Shown here in pieces: positions 1 through 8,034 of a stretch of DNA of 15,571 nt. Every line of letters begins with the position of its first letter. Positions within the stretch are counted from its first letter, which is position 1. A model generated the notes under the pieces. That model ran no database searches. It had not been told where the DNA came from and saw only the letters and a list, made by a program, of their open reading frames with translations. A program made the translations under genes and the position numbers. The DNA is taken from the NCBI GenBank assembly GCA_019313605.1, contig JAFDAW010000025.1, positions 1 through 15,571 of the forward strand. Direction: 5' to 3'. The stretch is from Deltaproteobacteria bacterium (GTDB taxonomy: Bacteria > Myxococcota_A > UBA9160 > SMWR01).

Positions 1-162
1 TTCTGCCTGCTCGCCGCCCGCGGCCTTTACTTCGCTATCCGTCGGCGCCGTAGCCGATACCGGCGGTGCGTCTGAAGCGCTGCCGGCCGATCCTGAGTCG
101 GAATCCCCAGAACCACAAGCCAGCAGAGTCATTAGTGAAATTGCGAACAACACCTTCGACAT
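1..162 (-). CDS. Partial lipoprotein, N-terminal part only
   Basis: The first 54 codons of a minus-strand gene run off the left edge. Translation from the ATG at 162 begins MSKVLFAISLMTLLACGSGD, a classic lipoprotein signal peptide: one Lys at position 3, a hydrophobic stretch, and the lipobox LLAC with the lipidated Cys at residue 16. The sequence after the Cys is low-complexity, rich in Ser, Gly, Ala, Asp and Pro, as is usual for the tether between a lipid anchor and a folded domain. A GAGGGGA ribosome-binding site lies just upstream of the ATG (minus strand, about 167-173). The frame stays open to base 1. The folded domain lies outside the window, so no function can be given. It is divergent from the OmpA-type lipoprotein gene that starts at 467. 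The signal peptide call is firm; the protein's role is unknown. Confidence 0.8.
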   Translation of the reverse strand, partial: MSKVLFAISLMTLLACGSGDSDSGSAGSASDAPPVSATAPTDSEVKAAGGEQAE

Positions 163-466
163 GGCAAGTCCCCTCGATTGGCATGGCGAATTTACCACAC
201 CGTGATTCGGGTAAGTCCCCCCGTGAAAACCCTACGCGGAAGTTACCCCGGCTGCTAGGTTATCACGCATTCGGCCAGATCGCGGCTGAAAGTGCCAACG
301 GCTTACCCTAGGAAATCCCCCCAAGGGTGTTCCGGGCGGGGAGCGGGATTGAGGTAGATCGAGAGTGAGTCTCGTGGATCCGAAACCTACGGGCGCTAAC
401 GAACCATTCAACCAACCAGAACACCCTGAATGTTCCAAGGACTCTGGCCCTCAACGGAGGCTACAC
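163..466. other. Divergent intergenic region, no gene seen
   Basis: About 300 bp separate the two divergent lipoprotein genes, so this stretch should carry both promoters. No convincing -35/-10 pair was found on either strand. Short C runs (CCCCCC near 217 and 317) and weak symmetries occur, for example GGGTGTTC at 325-332 matched by GAACACCC at 419-426. The open frames crossing it (66-311 plus, 232-438 minus, and the extension of the OmpA frame back to 365) have no ribosome-binding site and no protein-like composition. Confidence 0.5.
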
Positions 467-1555
467 ATGCGTATCAAAACAGGACTCATACTGCTGGTCG
501 CCATTTTTGCTGCTGGCTGCACGGCGAAGACACTTCCGTCGCAGCAGGCGCTGTCGGTGAATCCAGTTCAATTTTCAGCCAACGAGTGGCGGGTCCCGAG
601 CCAGGCCGTCGTGATTGCCGACGCGTCGGGCACGACCTGGATGGCCGAGACCTTCCCCCACGTGAAGGCACTCACCCAATCGTTCGTCAAGGCGATGCCC
701 GATGGAAACAGCCGGGCGAAGGTCTCCGGAAATTACGATGCCACATTGATCGGTTTCGGAGGCAAGGAGCGGATCGTTTCTCCGTTGGCTCCCTTCAACC
801 GGAGCGCGCTCAGCAGCAAGGCGGACAGCCTGCGGATTCTCGGGGATATTCACGGCTACGGGGGTGAGACTCCGTTTCGCAACGTATTCGTCGAAGTTCA
901 GGAGGCCATCAGGGCCACGACGGGTGTCGCCGCGGTCGTGATCTTCTCGGATGGTTTGGCGGACTTCGAGCACGCGGCGATGATTTCCGCGAAGGCGCTG
1001 GTCGAGAGCCACATGGGCAACGTGTGCTTCCACACCGTTCACGTCGGTGACGATGCGGACGGTGCGCGGTTTCTCAAGGCCGTTTCAGCACTCACGACTT
1101 GCGGAAGCGCACGTGAGCTGGCGGACGTCTGGAACGCGAGCAACTTCATGAAGTTCGCCCACTCTGTCTTTGCGGGCCCGGCGTCTGGCGCAAAGAAGAA
1201 GGTGGATGCCTGCGCGGGCCGGATCGTTCTGCGCGGTGTCGAATTCGCGTTCAATAAAGCGGAGCTCAGCGGTTCGAGTTCGGTGATTCTCGACGTTGCC
1301 GTCGAGGAACTGAATCGTTGCCCGAACATCCCGATGGAGATCGATGGGCACACCGACTCGGTCGGCCCCGAGGACTACAACATGGGGCTCGGGCAACGGC
1401 GTGCAGAAGCCGTGAAGGGCTATCTCGTGAGCAAGGGCCTTCGCTCCAGCCGACTCAAGGCGCGAAGCTTTGGCGAGAGCCGTCCGGTTGCCAGCAACGA
1501 TACGGACGAAGGGCGCCAGACCAACCGGCGGGTAGAACTCCACCCGCGACAGTAA
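467..1555 (+). CDS. Lipoprotein with VWA-like and OmpA C-terminal domains
   Basis: This 362-residue protein is predicted to be an outer-membrane lipoprotein that grips peptidoglycan. The start is the ATG at 467, not the upstream one at 365: GGAGG at 456-460 sits 6 nt before it, and translation from there begins with a signal peptide ending in FAAGC (Cys18). Residues about 46-225 look like a von Willebrand A fold. The metal-site (MIDAS) pattern is complete: D52-A-S54-G-T56, T135 in GGETP, and D162 in FSDG. Residues about 252-360 are an OmpA C-terminal domain. D297 in GHTD and R312 sit 15 residues apart, as do the diaminopimelate-binding Asp and Arg of characterised OmpA domains, and the TNRRVEL ending is typical. 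It stands alone with a strong hairpin behind it. The OmpA domain is certain and the VWA assignment rests on motifs. The partner bound by the VWA part is unknown; a structural or assembly role in the envelope is inferred. Confidence 0.88.
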   Translation: MRIKTGLILLVAIFAAGCTAKTLPSQQALSVNPVQFSANEWRVPSQAVVIADASGTTWMAETFPHVKALTQSFVKAMPDGNSRAKVSGNYDATLIGFGGKERIVSPLAPFNRSALSSKADSLRILGDIHGYGGETPFRNVFVEVQEAIRATTGVAAVVIFSDGLADFEHAAMISAKALVESHMGNVCFHTVHVGDDADGARFLKAVSALTTCGSARELADVWNASNFMKFAHSVFAGPASGAKKKVDACAGRIVLRGVEFAFNKAELSGSSSVILDVAVEELNRCPNIPMEIDGHTDSVGPEDYNMGLGQRRAEAVKGYLVSKGLRSSRLKARSFGESRPVASNDTDEGRQTNRRVELHPRQ

Positions 1556-1562
1556 GACGACG

Positions 1563-1597
1563 GACGGCGGGGCAGCGGATTCAGCTGCCCCGCCGTC
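1563..1597. terminator. Strong hairpin behind the OmpA-type gene
   Basis: The 14-bp arms GACGGCGGGGCAGC and GCTGCCCCGCCGTC match perfectly around a 7-nt loop, starting 7 nt after the stop codon at 1555. No T run follows on either strand, so it is not a textbook intrinsic terminator. It lies between convergent genes (the OmpA-type gene and the RND pump) and could end or protect both transcripts. Confidence 0.65.
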
Positions 1598-1631
1598 TGC
1601 ACTCCCGTCTAACGATTTCCCGGTAGGGCCT

Positions 1632-1705
1632 GCTCGTCGATTTAGCAACAAAATCGGGCTGTCGATTTGCAGCAGAATCCCGCTCATCGATATCGCAGCA
1701 AGGCT
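1632..1705. repeat. Three imperfect tandem repeats of about 25 bp
   Basis: Units begin with GCT at 1632, 1658 and 1682. The first two share the pattern GTCGATTT, then GCA-CA-AATC; the third has ATCGATAT followed by GCAGCA. Spacing is 26 then 24 bp, and the array stops 2 bp before the pump's stop codon (1708-1710, minus strand). It therefore lies in the 3' untranslated region of the efflux operon. No function is known for this element. Confidence 0.55.
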
Positions 1706-1707
1706 GC

Positions 1708-4700
1708 TCAGTTCGTCGCGGATGCGCTTTCGACCGGATCGCTCGATGCGCCGTAGAAGATCGCGTAGAGCACGGGCACGATGATCATCGTGAGCAGGGT
1801 TGCGAACATCAATCCGAAGATGATCGTCACCGCCATCGCGATGAAGAACGCGTCCAACAACAGCGGGATCATGCCGAGTGCCGTGGTCGAAGCGGCCATC
1901 GCCACGGGCCGCAGGCGGCTGGTGCCCGAGTTCAGGATCGCCGTGAGAAGGTCGGGGGTCTCGCTGCGCTGAAGGCGAATCTCGTCGATCAGAACGACCG
2001 CGTTCTTGATCAACATCCCCATCAGGCTCAGAAATCCCAGCAGAGCCATGAATCCGAACGGCTGCGCGGTGGCCAGCAAGCCTCCAGTCACACCGATCAA
2101 TGCGAGCGGAACACACAGCCAGATGATCAACGGCTCTTTGAGCGAGTTGAACAGCGCGATCGTAATCAGAACCATCATCATTATGAAGATCGGCAGGCTC
2201 GCCATCAGCGGGCCGCGAGCGTTGGCGGTGTCCTCGTACTCGCCTCCCCATTCGAGTTCGTATTCCTGCGGCAGTTCGATGGCTTCGATCTGGGGCCGCA
2301 GGCGGTTGAACAGCACGCTCGCGGACCCCGTCTTGGGATCTGCAAAGACCGTGATGGTCGGTTTGCGGTCCCGGCGCATGATGATCTCATCTTCGAATCG
2401 GGTCTCGAAGCCCGCGACGACCTGCCGGAGCGGGATCATTCCCTGTGCGGCGGGGCTCCAGATCTGGAGGTTCTGGATGCTCGCGACATCGGCTCGCTGC
2501 GCCTCGGGCGCTCTAAGGATGATCGGTAGCAGCAGATCGCCTTCTCGGTAGAGGCCGATCGAAAAACCCTGGAAGGCCTGGAGCAGCACATCGGCGACGT
2601 CGGTTCGCGTGATGCCGTTGGAGTTGGCCTGTTGTTCCGAGAGAATCGGCTCCACGATCTTGACGCGTTGACGCCAGTCGGTGCGGATGGCCTTCGCGTT
2701 CGGGTCTGCGCGAAAAATTTCTTCTGCCTGTTGAGAGATTTCGCGAAGGACGGTCGGATCCGGCCCGCTAAACCGCGCGCGGATCTTGCCGTTGGCTCCC
2801 GGGCCGAGTTCGAACGGAAATCCGTAGGTGAGCGCATCCGGGAGCAGTTCCTTGAAGTCGCTCTCGATCTTCGGGATTAGAGTGGCGATTTTCGAAGAAT
2901 CGTCGACATCCACGATCAATTGCGCGTAGGAGCTGTCCTGCTTTTCCGGCGTGTAGGTGAGGAGGAAGCGCAAGCTGCCCTGTCCGACCAGGGAATTTAC
3001 GTGCGTGACGCCGTCCTGCTTACGCAAATAGGTTTCGGCTTCTTCGACGGCGCGCGTGGTGTCGTCGATGTGGGTTCCCTGGGGCATCCAGACGTCGATC
3101 ATGAACTGCGGGCGCGTTGATGGAGGGAAGAAACTCTGGTCGACGTAGCCGAAGCCCCAAAGGGAGGCGACGAACATTCCGATGACGGCAGTCACGGTGA
3201 CCCAGCGCGCACGGATACAGCCGCGGAGAAAGGCTTGATAGCCGCGGTAGAACCCACTCGCATAGGGATCCGACTCGTCGGCCGATGAGCTTGGCGGCTT
3301 CAGGAACATGACGCAGAGAAGCGGAGTCACGGTCACCGCAGTGATCCAGCTGAGTCCGAGCGAGATGAAGACGACCTGGAAGAGAGAGCGGCAGAACTCG
3401 CCCGTGGAGTCGTCCGAGGTTCCGATCGCCGCAAACGCGAGGACCGCGACGATCGTCGCGCCGAGTAGCGGCACCGCGGTCTGATTCACCACGGCGGCTG
3501 CGGCGGCCGTTGCGTCTTCACCCTTCTGGATTCGGATCAGGATGCCGTCGACGACCACGATCGCGTTGTCGACGAGCATCCCGAGCGCGATGATGAGTGC
3601 GCCAAGCGAGATCCGCTCGAGCGCGATGCCCCAGGGGCCCATGAAGATGAAGGTCCCCGAGATCGTGATAACCAACACGAAGCCGATCAGTAGACCGCTC
3701 CGCAGCCCCATGAATATCAGCAGCACGACGATCACGATCACGACTGCCTCGATCAGGCTGATGACGAAACCGGAGATCGCTTCGGTGACGGCTTCGCTTT
3801 GAACCGAAACGAGGCCGAGTTCGACGCCTAGCGGGATTCTGGGCTCGAGTTCAATCAAGCGCTGCTTGAGCGCTTCGCCCATCACGACGACGTTTCCACC
3901 CGATACCGTCGAAATGCCCAGGCCGATGGCCGCATTTCCGTCGTGGCGCATCAGCGTCGAAGGCGGCTCGACGTAACCCCGGTGAACCTTTGCCACGTCT
4001 CTGAGGAAGATCTGGCTGGACGAGCCCGGGCTGATCAGAACGGATTCGAAATCTTCGACGGAGTTGAGTTCGCCGGTCGGAACGATCGAGATGAACTCCG
4101 GGCCCACCTTTACGCGGCCCGCGTCGCTCGCGATGTTCTTGTTGGTGAGTTCGCGGATGATCGCGCTGGTCGGAATGCCCAGTTCCGCCATCCGGTCGCG
4201 TTCGAGTTCGACGTAGATCGCCTCGACGAATTCTCCGTAGGTGTCGATCTTGGCGACGTCTTGAACCAGCAGGAGTTCGCGACGCAGCAGATCGACGACA
4301 TCCTTGAGTTCCGCGTAGCTGTACTCCTCGCCGTAGATCGCGATAAAGACCCCGAAGACGTCTCCGTAATCGTCGATTACCAGCGATGGGCCCGCGCCCG
4401 GTGGCAGCTCACCTTGCGCGTCGCCAACCTTGCGGCGCATTTCGTCCCATACCTGCGGCAGGGAATTTCTGTCGTATTGGTTCTTGATCGAGACGGTCAG
4501 CGTCGACATCCCGCGGACCGACCGCGACTCGATCTCGTCTAGTTGTCCGAGTTGCTGGATGGCAATTTCAATGCGATCGGTGACTTCTTCTTCGACTTCT
4601 GCTGCCGAGGCACCCGGATACCGAGTGACCACGAGGGCGTCCTTGATGGTGAATTCCGGATCCTCGAGCCGGCTGAGTCCTTTGAATGCATTCAAGCCGC

Positions 4701-4770
4701 CCAGCAGCATCACGACGGCGAAGGTGAGCGTGACGACGCGGTTGTTGATCGAGGCCTCGGCGATATTCAT
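1708..4770 (-). CDS. RND efflux transporter, inner-membrane permease
   Basis: This 1020-residue protein of the AcrB/MexB-type RND superfamily exports drugs, detergents or metabolites, driven by protons, as a trimer in the inner membrane. It has the duplicated RND layout. TM1 is near residues 12-32, followed by a periplasmic porter region to about 330. A TM bundle spans about 333-490, a second porter region about 550-850, and the last bundle about 857-1008. The proton-relay helix reads GMLVDNAIVVVDG, with Asp401 where AcrB has D407 but Asn402 where AcrB has D408. The TM10 lysine is present (K922 in GMLIKNAVVLIDE). Length is near the family norm of 1000-1050. The gene starts 12 nt after the adaptor gene's stop, with GAGG overlapping that stop, so the two are co-transcribed and probably translationally coupled. 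No outer-membrane TolC-like gene is in the window, so that part must come from elsewhere. Substrate cannot be told from the sequence. Confidence 0.93.
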   Translation of the reverse strand: MNIAEASINNRVVTLTFAVVMLLGGLNAFKGLSRLEDPEFTIKDALVVTRYPGASAAEVEEEVTDRIEIAIQQLGQLDEIESRSVRGMSTLTVSIKNQYDRNSLPQVWDEMRRKVGDAQGELPPGAGPSLVIDDYGDVFGVFIAIYGEEYSYAELKDVVDLLRRELLLVQDVAKIDTYGEFVEAIYVELERDRMAELGIPTSAIIRELTNKNIASDAGRVKVGPEFISIVPTGELNSVEDFESVLISPGSSSQIFLRDVAKVHRGYVEPPSTLMRHDGNAAIGLGISTVSGGNVVVMGEALKQRLIELEPRIPLGVELGLVSVQSEAVTEAISGFVISLIEAVVIVIVVLLIFMGLRSGLLIGFVLVITISGTFIFMGPWGIALERISLGALIIALGMLVDNAIVVVDGILIRIQKGEDATAAAAAVVNQTAVPLLGATIVAVLAFAAIGTSDDSTGEFCRSLFQVVFISLGLSWITAVTVTPLLCVMFLKPPSSSADESDPYASGFYRGYQAFLRGCIRARWVTVTAVIGMFVASLWGFGYVDQSFFPPSTRPQFMIDVWMPQGTHIDDTTRAVEEAETYLRKQDGVTHVNSLVGQGSLRFLLTYTPEKQDSSYAQLIVDVDDSSKIATLIPKIESDFKELLPDALTYGFPFELGPGANGKIRARFSGPDPTVLREISQQAEEIFRADPNAKAIRTDWRQRVKIVEPILSEQQANSNGITRTDVADVLLQAFQGFSIGLYREGDLLLPIILRAPEAQRADVASIQNLQIWSPAAQGMIPLRQVVAGFETRFEDEIIMRRDRKPTITVFADPKTGSASVLFNRLRPQIEAIELPQEYELEWGGEYEDTANARGPLMASLPIFIMMMVLITIALFNSLKEPLIIWLCVPLALIGVTGGLLATAQPFGFMALLGFLSLMGMLIKNAVVLIDEIRLQRSETPDLLTAILNSGTSRLRPVAMAASTTALGMIPLLLDAFFIAMAVTIIFGLMFATLLTMIIVPVLYAIFYGASSDPVESASATN

Positions 4771-4782
4771 CGGCTGGCCGCC

Positions 4783-5898
4783 TCAACTACCCTGACGGCG
4801 AATGAGCATGCCGTCGCGAAGCCGATGAACCCCCGAGATCGCGATCTGCTGGCCCGCGGCCAATCCACTCGTCACGAATACCCGGGATCCCGAGAGATCG
4901 CCAAGCTGTACCGGAGTGCGCTTGACGGTCATCGCAGCCGGGTCGACGACCCAGACGAAGGCCTGGCCGGTCTCGTCGGTGATTGCGGCACTGGCCGGTA
5001 TCGAGACGCTGCTCAAGCCGGTGGCGGCTGGCGAGTCGGGTTTGATGTGAATTCTCACCGTGGCGGTCATACCGGGTTTGATGCCGACGTCATCTGGAGG
5101 ATCGAAGCGGAGCGTGACGCGAAAAGTTCTCGTGACGGGGTCTGCCGTGGTGTTGAACTCCGTGATCTGAGCGGGGAAAGATCGACCTGGCAGCGATGTC
5201 ACGATGACGATTGGCTTGACTCGCGCGGTCCGCTCCTCGAGGGTTACACCGGTGGCGGCTTTCACGGCGTCCGCTTCGGGAATCGTGACATCGATCTCGA
5301 GATTCGTCGTATCCTGAAGAATCAGCACGGGCTGCTTCGCCTGGACGTTCTCGAAGTCCTTGACGAGCTTCTTGGCGACGATCCCGTCGAAGAGCGCGAA
5401 CAACTCCGTATCTTCGAGGCCTTTGGCAGAACCTTGTGATCTCGCGACCATGACCTCGTAGCTGCGTTTCGCGCGGTCGAGTTCCTGTACCGACGCGACG
5501 TCGGCTTCGAAGAGCTTCTTCATCCGCTCGTATTCCGCTTTCGCGAGCCGCACCCTGGCGGTATCGACGTCGGCGGCGGCCGCCATGTCGCGTGGGTCGA
5601 TGCGGACGAGCAGATCGCCCTGTTTGACGACTTGTCCCTCGACGACCGGAAAATCGGTGATCTTGCCCGGCACCTCGAAGGCCATCTCGGAGTGCTGCGC
5701 GGCTGCGATCGTTCCCGAGTACTCGAAAGTTTCGACGGCTCCCTGGGCGTCGATCGTGAGGATCTTGACCGGTCGCGCGACAGGAGCCGCGGGGGCCGGT
5801 TCTTCTCCGCAGCCCACCCATACGGCAGTGTTCGCGAGGAGAAGTGTTACGAAGATCGTGCGCCCCAGCCTGGAGATCGATCGGATCGGTTCGCTCAT
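4783..5898 (-). CDS. RND efflux periplasmic adaptor (membrane fusion protein)
   Basis: This 371-residue adaptor of the HlyD/AcrA type links the RND permease to an outer-membrane channel. Residues 1-30 form a signal sequence ending at Cys30 (WVGC, an imperfect lipobox), so a lipid anchor is likely. The order is standard. The first lipoyl half lies about 68-100 (EVPGKITDFPVVEGQVVKQG). An alpha-helical hairpin follows at about 103-158, then the second lipoyl half at about 164-198 (FDGIVAKKLVKDFENVQAKQ). A beta-barrel at about 200-290 contains IKPGMTATVRI, and the membrane-proximal domain runs from about 295 to 370. The ATG at 5898 is preceded by GAGGGG (minus strand, about 5901-5906). It is the first gene of the pair with the permease that follows 12 nt later. 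The promoter should lie in the 269 bp upstream gap, where no clear motif or divergent regulator gene is visible. The family call is firm; the substrate is unknown. Confidence 0.92.
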   Translation of the reverse strand: MSEPIRSISRLGRTIFVTLLLANTAVWVGCGEEPAPAAPVARPVKILTIDAQGAVETFEYSGTIAAAQHSEMAFEVPGKITDFPVVEGQVVKQGDLLVRIDPRDMAAAADVDTARVRLAKAEYERMKKLFEADVASVQELDRAKRSYEVMVARSQGSAKGLEDTELFALFDGIVAKKLVKDFENVQAKQPVLILQDTTNLEIDVTIPEADAVKAATGVTLEERTARVKPIVIVTSLPGRSFPAQITEFNTTADPVTRTFRVTLRFDPPDDVGIKPGMTATVRIHIKPDSPAATGLSSVSIPASAAITDETGQAFVWVVDPAAMTVKRTPVQLGDLSGSRVFVTSGLAAGQQIAISGVHRLRDGMLIRRQGS

Positions 5899-6167
5899 CT
5901 ACCCCTCGCTCTTGCAAGAAATCGGTCGTGTTCGAGATTGATCCAGCGCACGGAAGCTACCAAATCGAGGTCCGCTTTTGGGATCTGTGCAGCGGCAACT
6001 GGGGGCTCAAATCCCCGAAATGGACCTCGAGCGCCGCTCTCGAGCGGCCCACGCGGGCAGGCTTCCTCCCGCCACGGTCCGCACATTCCTCCCGGTAGGG
6101 ATCGAATGAAGCCGAAGTCGCGTGCAGGCCGGGAATCGGGGCTGGCTTCCACGCGCAGTCGCCGCGG
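5899..6167. other. Intergenic gap between methyltransferase and efflux genes
   Basis: No gene is supported here; open frames such as 5895-6152 (minus) look random and lack a usable ribosome-binding site. Two weak hairpins might help end the methyltransferase transcript. One is CTCGAG at 6026-6031 paired with CTCGAG at 6039-6044. The other is GGGGCTCAAATCCCC around 6002-6016. Neither has a T run. The promoter of the efflux pair must also lie here, but no convincing hexamers were found. Confidence 0.4.
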
Positions 6168-7772
6168 TCAGCCTTCCCACCTTCCGTTCCCGGTCTTCAT
6201 GTCTTTCGGGTCGAGTTTGATCGGAAACTTCTCGCGGATTCTCGCGTCGGCCTCGGGCGCGATGTATTCGGGATAGTGGCCCGCAAGCAGCTGATTGACT
6301 CGCGTGTGAGCGAGTTCGTACACCGTTTCTTTGCCGCCGTCTTGCCAATCGTTCGCAGTACGTCGGTCTCCGATTTCAGGATAGAGATACTCTGTCTGCA
6401 TGATCTCGAGAGTCTGTTCCTGGTTGAGATAGTGCCCCACACCGTGGACCGTGTTCTCGATGATGTCGTACGAGAGTGTCTCGTCCGAGACTTCGACACC
6501 GCGAAGCAGGCGCAGCACGCTTCCCATCATGTCGTTGTCGATGACCATGCCCTCGAAGGATTGCGCGAGAAGGCTGCCGACGATGCCCGGATAGGTGCTG
6601 ACGATGTTCCCCCCCGCAAGGGCGACTGCGGTCGTCGTGATCGCCTTTTCGTAGCCCGCCTGCGCGTCCATCGTCTTGGAATCGGTCATGCCGCTGGGAA
6701 CGCTGGTGGTCATTCCGTAGTGATTGGCCAATTGAGTGGCCGCAGCGATCACCAGGGCCTCTTCGCCGCTCCCGCCGCTGAATGCTCCGGTTCGCAGATC
6801 CGAGATGAACGGCCAGATGCCGAAATTGGTCGCGGCTCCGGGCTGGATCAAATTCATCACACACAGGCACGCCAAGGAAGACGCAAATGTTTGTACGAGT
6901 GCACCGGCCAGTGCCGCGGGAGCCGTCGCGCCCGCCTGGGCGGCGATCGCGATGTCTCCCGTCAGGCCGAGTTGCGCGACCTTGACGAGTACTTCCGCGT
7001 TTTCCTTGCCGAAGCGAAGCGGCGAAACGATCGGGCAGCCCCCAAAGATGCAAAAGGGCCGCTCCAGGAAGCCGCCTTCTTTTCCGAGGTAGGCGTCGAA
7101 GAGGGCGACGAGGGGGTCGATGTGCTCGACCATCGCAATGCCGAGCGCGAAGGGCTTGTCGGTTCCCGCCATCTCCGCGTAGGCGATATTGATATCGTGG
7201 GCGAAGACGTCTTCGCTCCATTCCGTGGCGATGAAGGGCTGGCCGAAACTGTGGATGTGTTCGAGTTGGTCCGCGAGGCGCGCTGCATCGTAGAGATCTG
7301 TGAGTGTTGACGGCCGATAAGTTTGCGTCTCGTAGTCGAGGATGCTGACCGCTTCGCCCGACGTCGCCATGTGGACCCGCTGTCCGCTGATCTCGAGGTC
7401 GTTTTTCGGGTTTGGGGCGTACGCGATGTATTCCTTGGCGGAACTGTCGATGAGATCCTCGACCAGGGAACGCGGAAAGAGCAAGCGCCCAGTCTCGTCG
7501 AGCGTGCAGCCCTTCGGAAGCGCGTATTCCAGTATTTCCGGAATAGGCTCTCCGATACCAATGTTTGCCAGTACATTGAGCGCCGTATCGTGGATACGTT
7601 CGATGTCGCGATCACTCAGGGGTTTGTAGGCGCCGCCTTCCATTCCAGGGTGAACTGCCATTCCCACGGTGCCTTTCTTTCGCTCCGCGTGGCGTCCGGC
7701 ACGCCCGCCGCTCTTGCGCCCTGCTCGGCGCGGTTTCACGCTGGACTTCTGCGCCGGACTATCTTCGACCAT
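6168..7772 (-). CDS. MttB-family (trimethylamine/quaternary amine) methyltransferase
   Basis: This 534-residue protein belongs to the trimethylamine methyltransferase family (MttB/MtgB, COG5598). Members move a methyl group from trimethylamine, glycine betaine or other quaternary amines to a cobalt corrinoid protein. Pyrrolysine-dependent MttB needs an in-frame amber codon; this gene has none, so it belongs with the non-pyrrolysine branch, whose known members (MtgB and relatives) act on quaternary amines. Family stretches include MATSGEAVSILDYETQTYRP (about 135-154), IFGGCPIVSPLRF (about 242-254) and AFSGGSGEEALVIAA (about 330-344). The first 35 or so residues are very basic (PRRAGRKSGGRAGRHAERKK) and probably disordered. 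The ATG at 7772 is preferred over a GTG at 7796 because AAAGGAG lies 8 nt before it. No corrinoid protein, corrinoid reactivase or methyl acceptor gene is near, so the gene is an orphan here. The substrate is not predictable. Confidence 0.85.
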   Translation of the reverse strand: MVEDSPAQKSSVKPRRAGRKSGGRAGRHAERKKGTVGMAVHPGMEGGAYKPLSDRDIERIHDTALNVLANIGIGEPIPEILEYALPKGCTLDETGRLLFPRSLVEDLIDSSAKEYIAYAPNPKNDLEISGQRVHMATSGEAVSILDYETQTYRPSTLTDLYDAARLADQLEHIHSFGQPFIATEWSEDVFAHDINIAYAEMAGTDKPFALGIAMVEHIDPLVALFDAYLGKEGGFLERPFCIFGGCPIVSPLRFGKENAEVLVKVAQLGLTGDIAIAAQAGATAPAALAGALVQTFASSLACLCVMNLIQPGAATNFGIWPFISDLRTGAFSGGSGEEALVIAAATQLANHYGMTTSVPSGMTDSKTMDAQAGYEKAITTTAVALAGGNIVSTYPGIVGSLLAQSFEGMVIDNDMMGSVLRLLRGVEVSDETLSYDIIENTVHGVGHYLNQEQTLEIMQTEYLYPEIGDRRTANDWQDGGKETVYELAHTRVNQLLAGHYPEYIAPEADARIREKFPIKLDPKDMKTGNGRWEG

Positions 7773-7780
7773 TGATTGGG

Positions 7781-7787
7781 CTCCTTT
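7781..7787 (-). promoter_or_regulatory. Ribosome-binding site deciding the methyltransferase start
   Basis: AAAGGAG on the minus strand, with 8 nt to the ATG at 7772. The frame's upstream GTG at 7796 has no such site, and the signal would lie inside the coding part if that GTG were used. Confidence 0.75.
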
Positions 7788-7833
7788 GCGGGGCACACAC
7801 GCTAGCGCGTCCGATCAATGTTCGGCAAATCGA

Positions 7834-8034
7834 TGCGTTCAATGATAGGTTGAAATGCGCAAGTTCAATTCAAAATTTTCAATTGATCGACGCATTGAAT
7901 TGCGCAATTACGTAGCGAAGGTTGCCTGTCGAATGGCAGAAGTGAATCGCGAATCGATGTACCCAATGAGGCAATTGGATTGCGACTTTGGTTATTCGAT
8001 TGCGCGGTGAATTGCGCGGTCAGCGATTCAATGA
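7834..8034. repeat. Degenerate GCGCAATTCAATG-like elements on both strands
   Basis: At least seven related words occur within 200 bp. On the plus strand they are GCGTTCAATGA (7835-7845), GCGCAAGTTCAATT (7857-7870) and GCGATTCAATGA (8023-8034). On the minus strand they are read from TTGAATTGCGCAA (7895-7907), TTGGATTGCGAC (7976-7987), TTCGATTGCGCGG (7995-8007) and GTGAATTGCGCGG (8007-8019). Such clustering upstream of a gene fits binding sites for a regulator, but an eroded repeat array is equally possible. Confidence 0.5.
7856..7906. repeat. Inverted repeat in the methyltransferase leader
   Basis: TGCGCAAGTTCAAT (7856-7869) pairs with ATTGAATTGCGCA (7894-7906), giving 13 pairs with one extra base in the left arm and a 24-nt loop. 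On the minus strand it lies about 85-135 nt before the methyltransferase start. It could be a cruciform, an operator pair or an RNA hairpin. Confidence 0.5.

Noticed and set aside
365..466. N-terminal extension of the OmpA-type gene from the ATG at 365
   Set aside because: It would bury the lipoprotein signal peptide behind 34 hydrophilic residues. The ATG at 467 has a good ribosome-binding site.
1085..2251. Minus-strand open frame of 388 codons spanning the OmpA-type gene, hairpin, repeat and pump end
   Set aside because: It crosses a strong hairpin and two real genes in the wrong frame, with no recognisable domain.
6168..7796. Possible pyrrolysine-type MttB with an in-frame amber codon
   Set aside because: The frame is open throughout with no internal TAG, so it is the non-pyrrolysine type.
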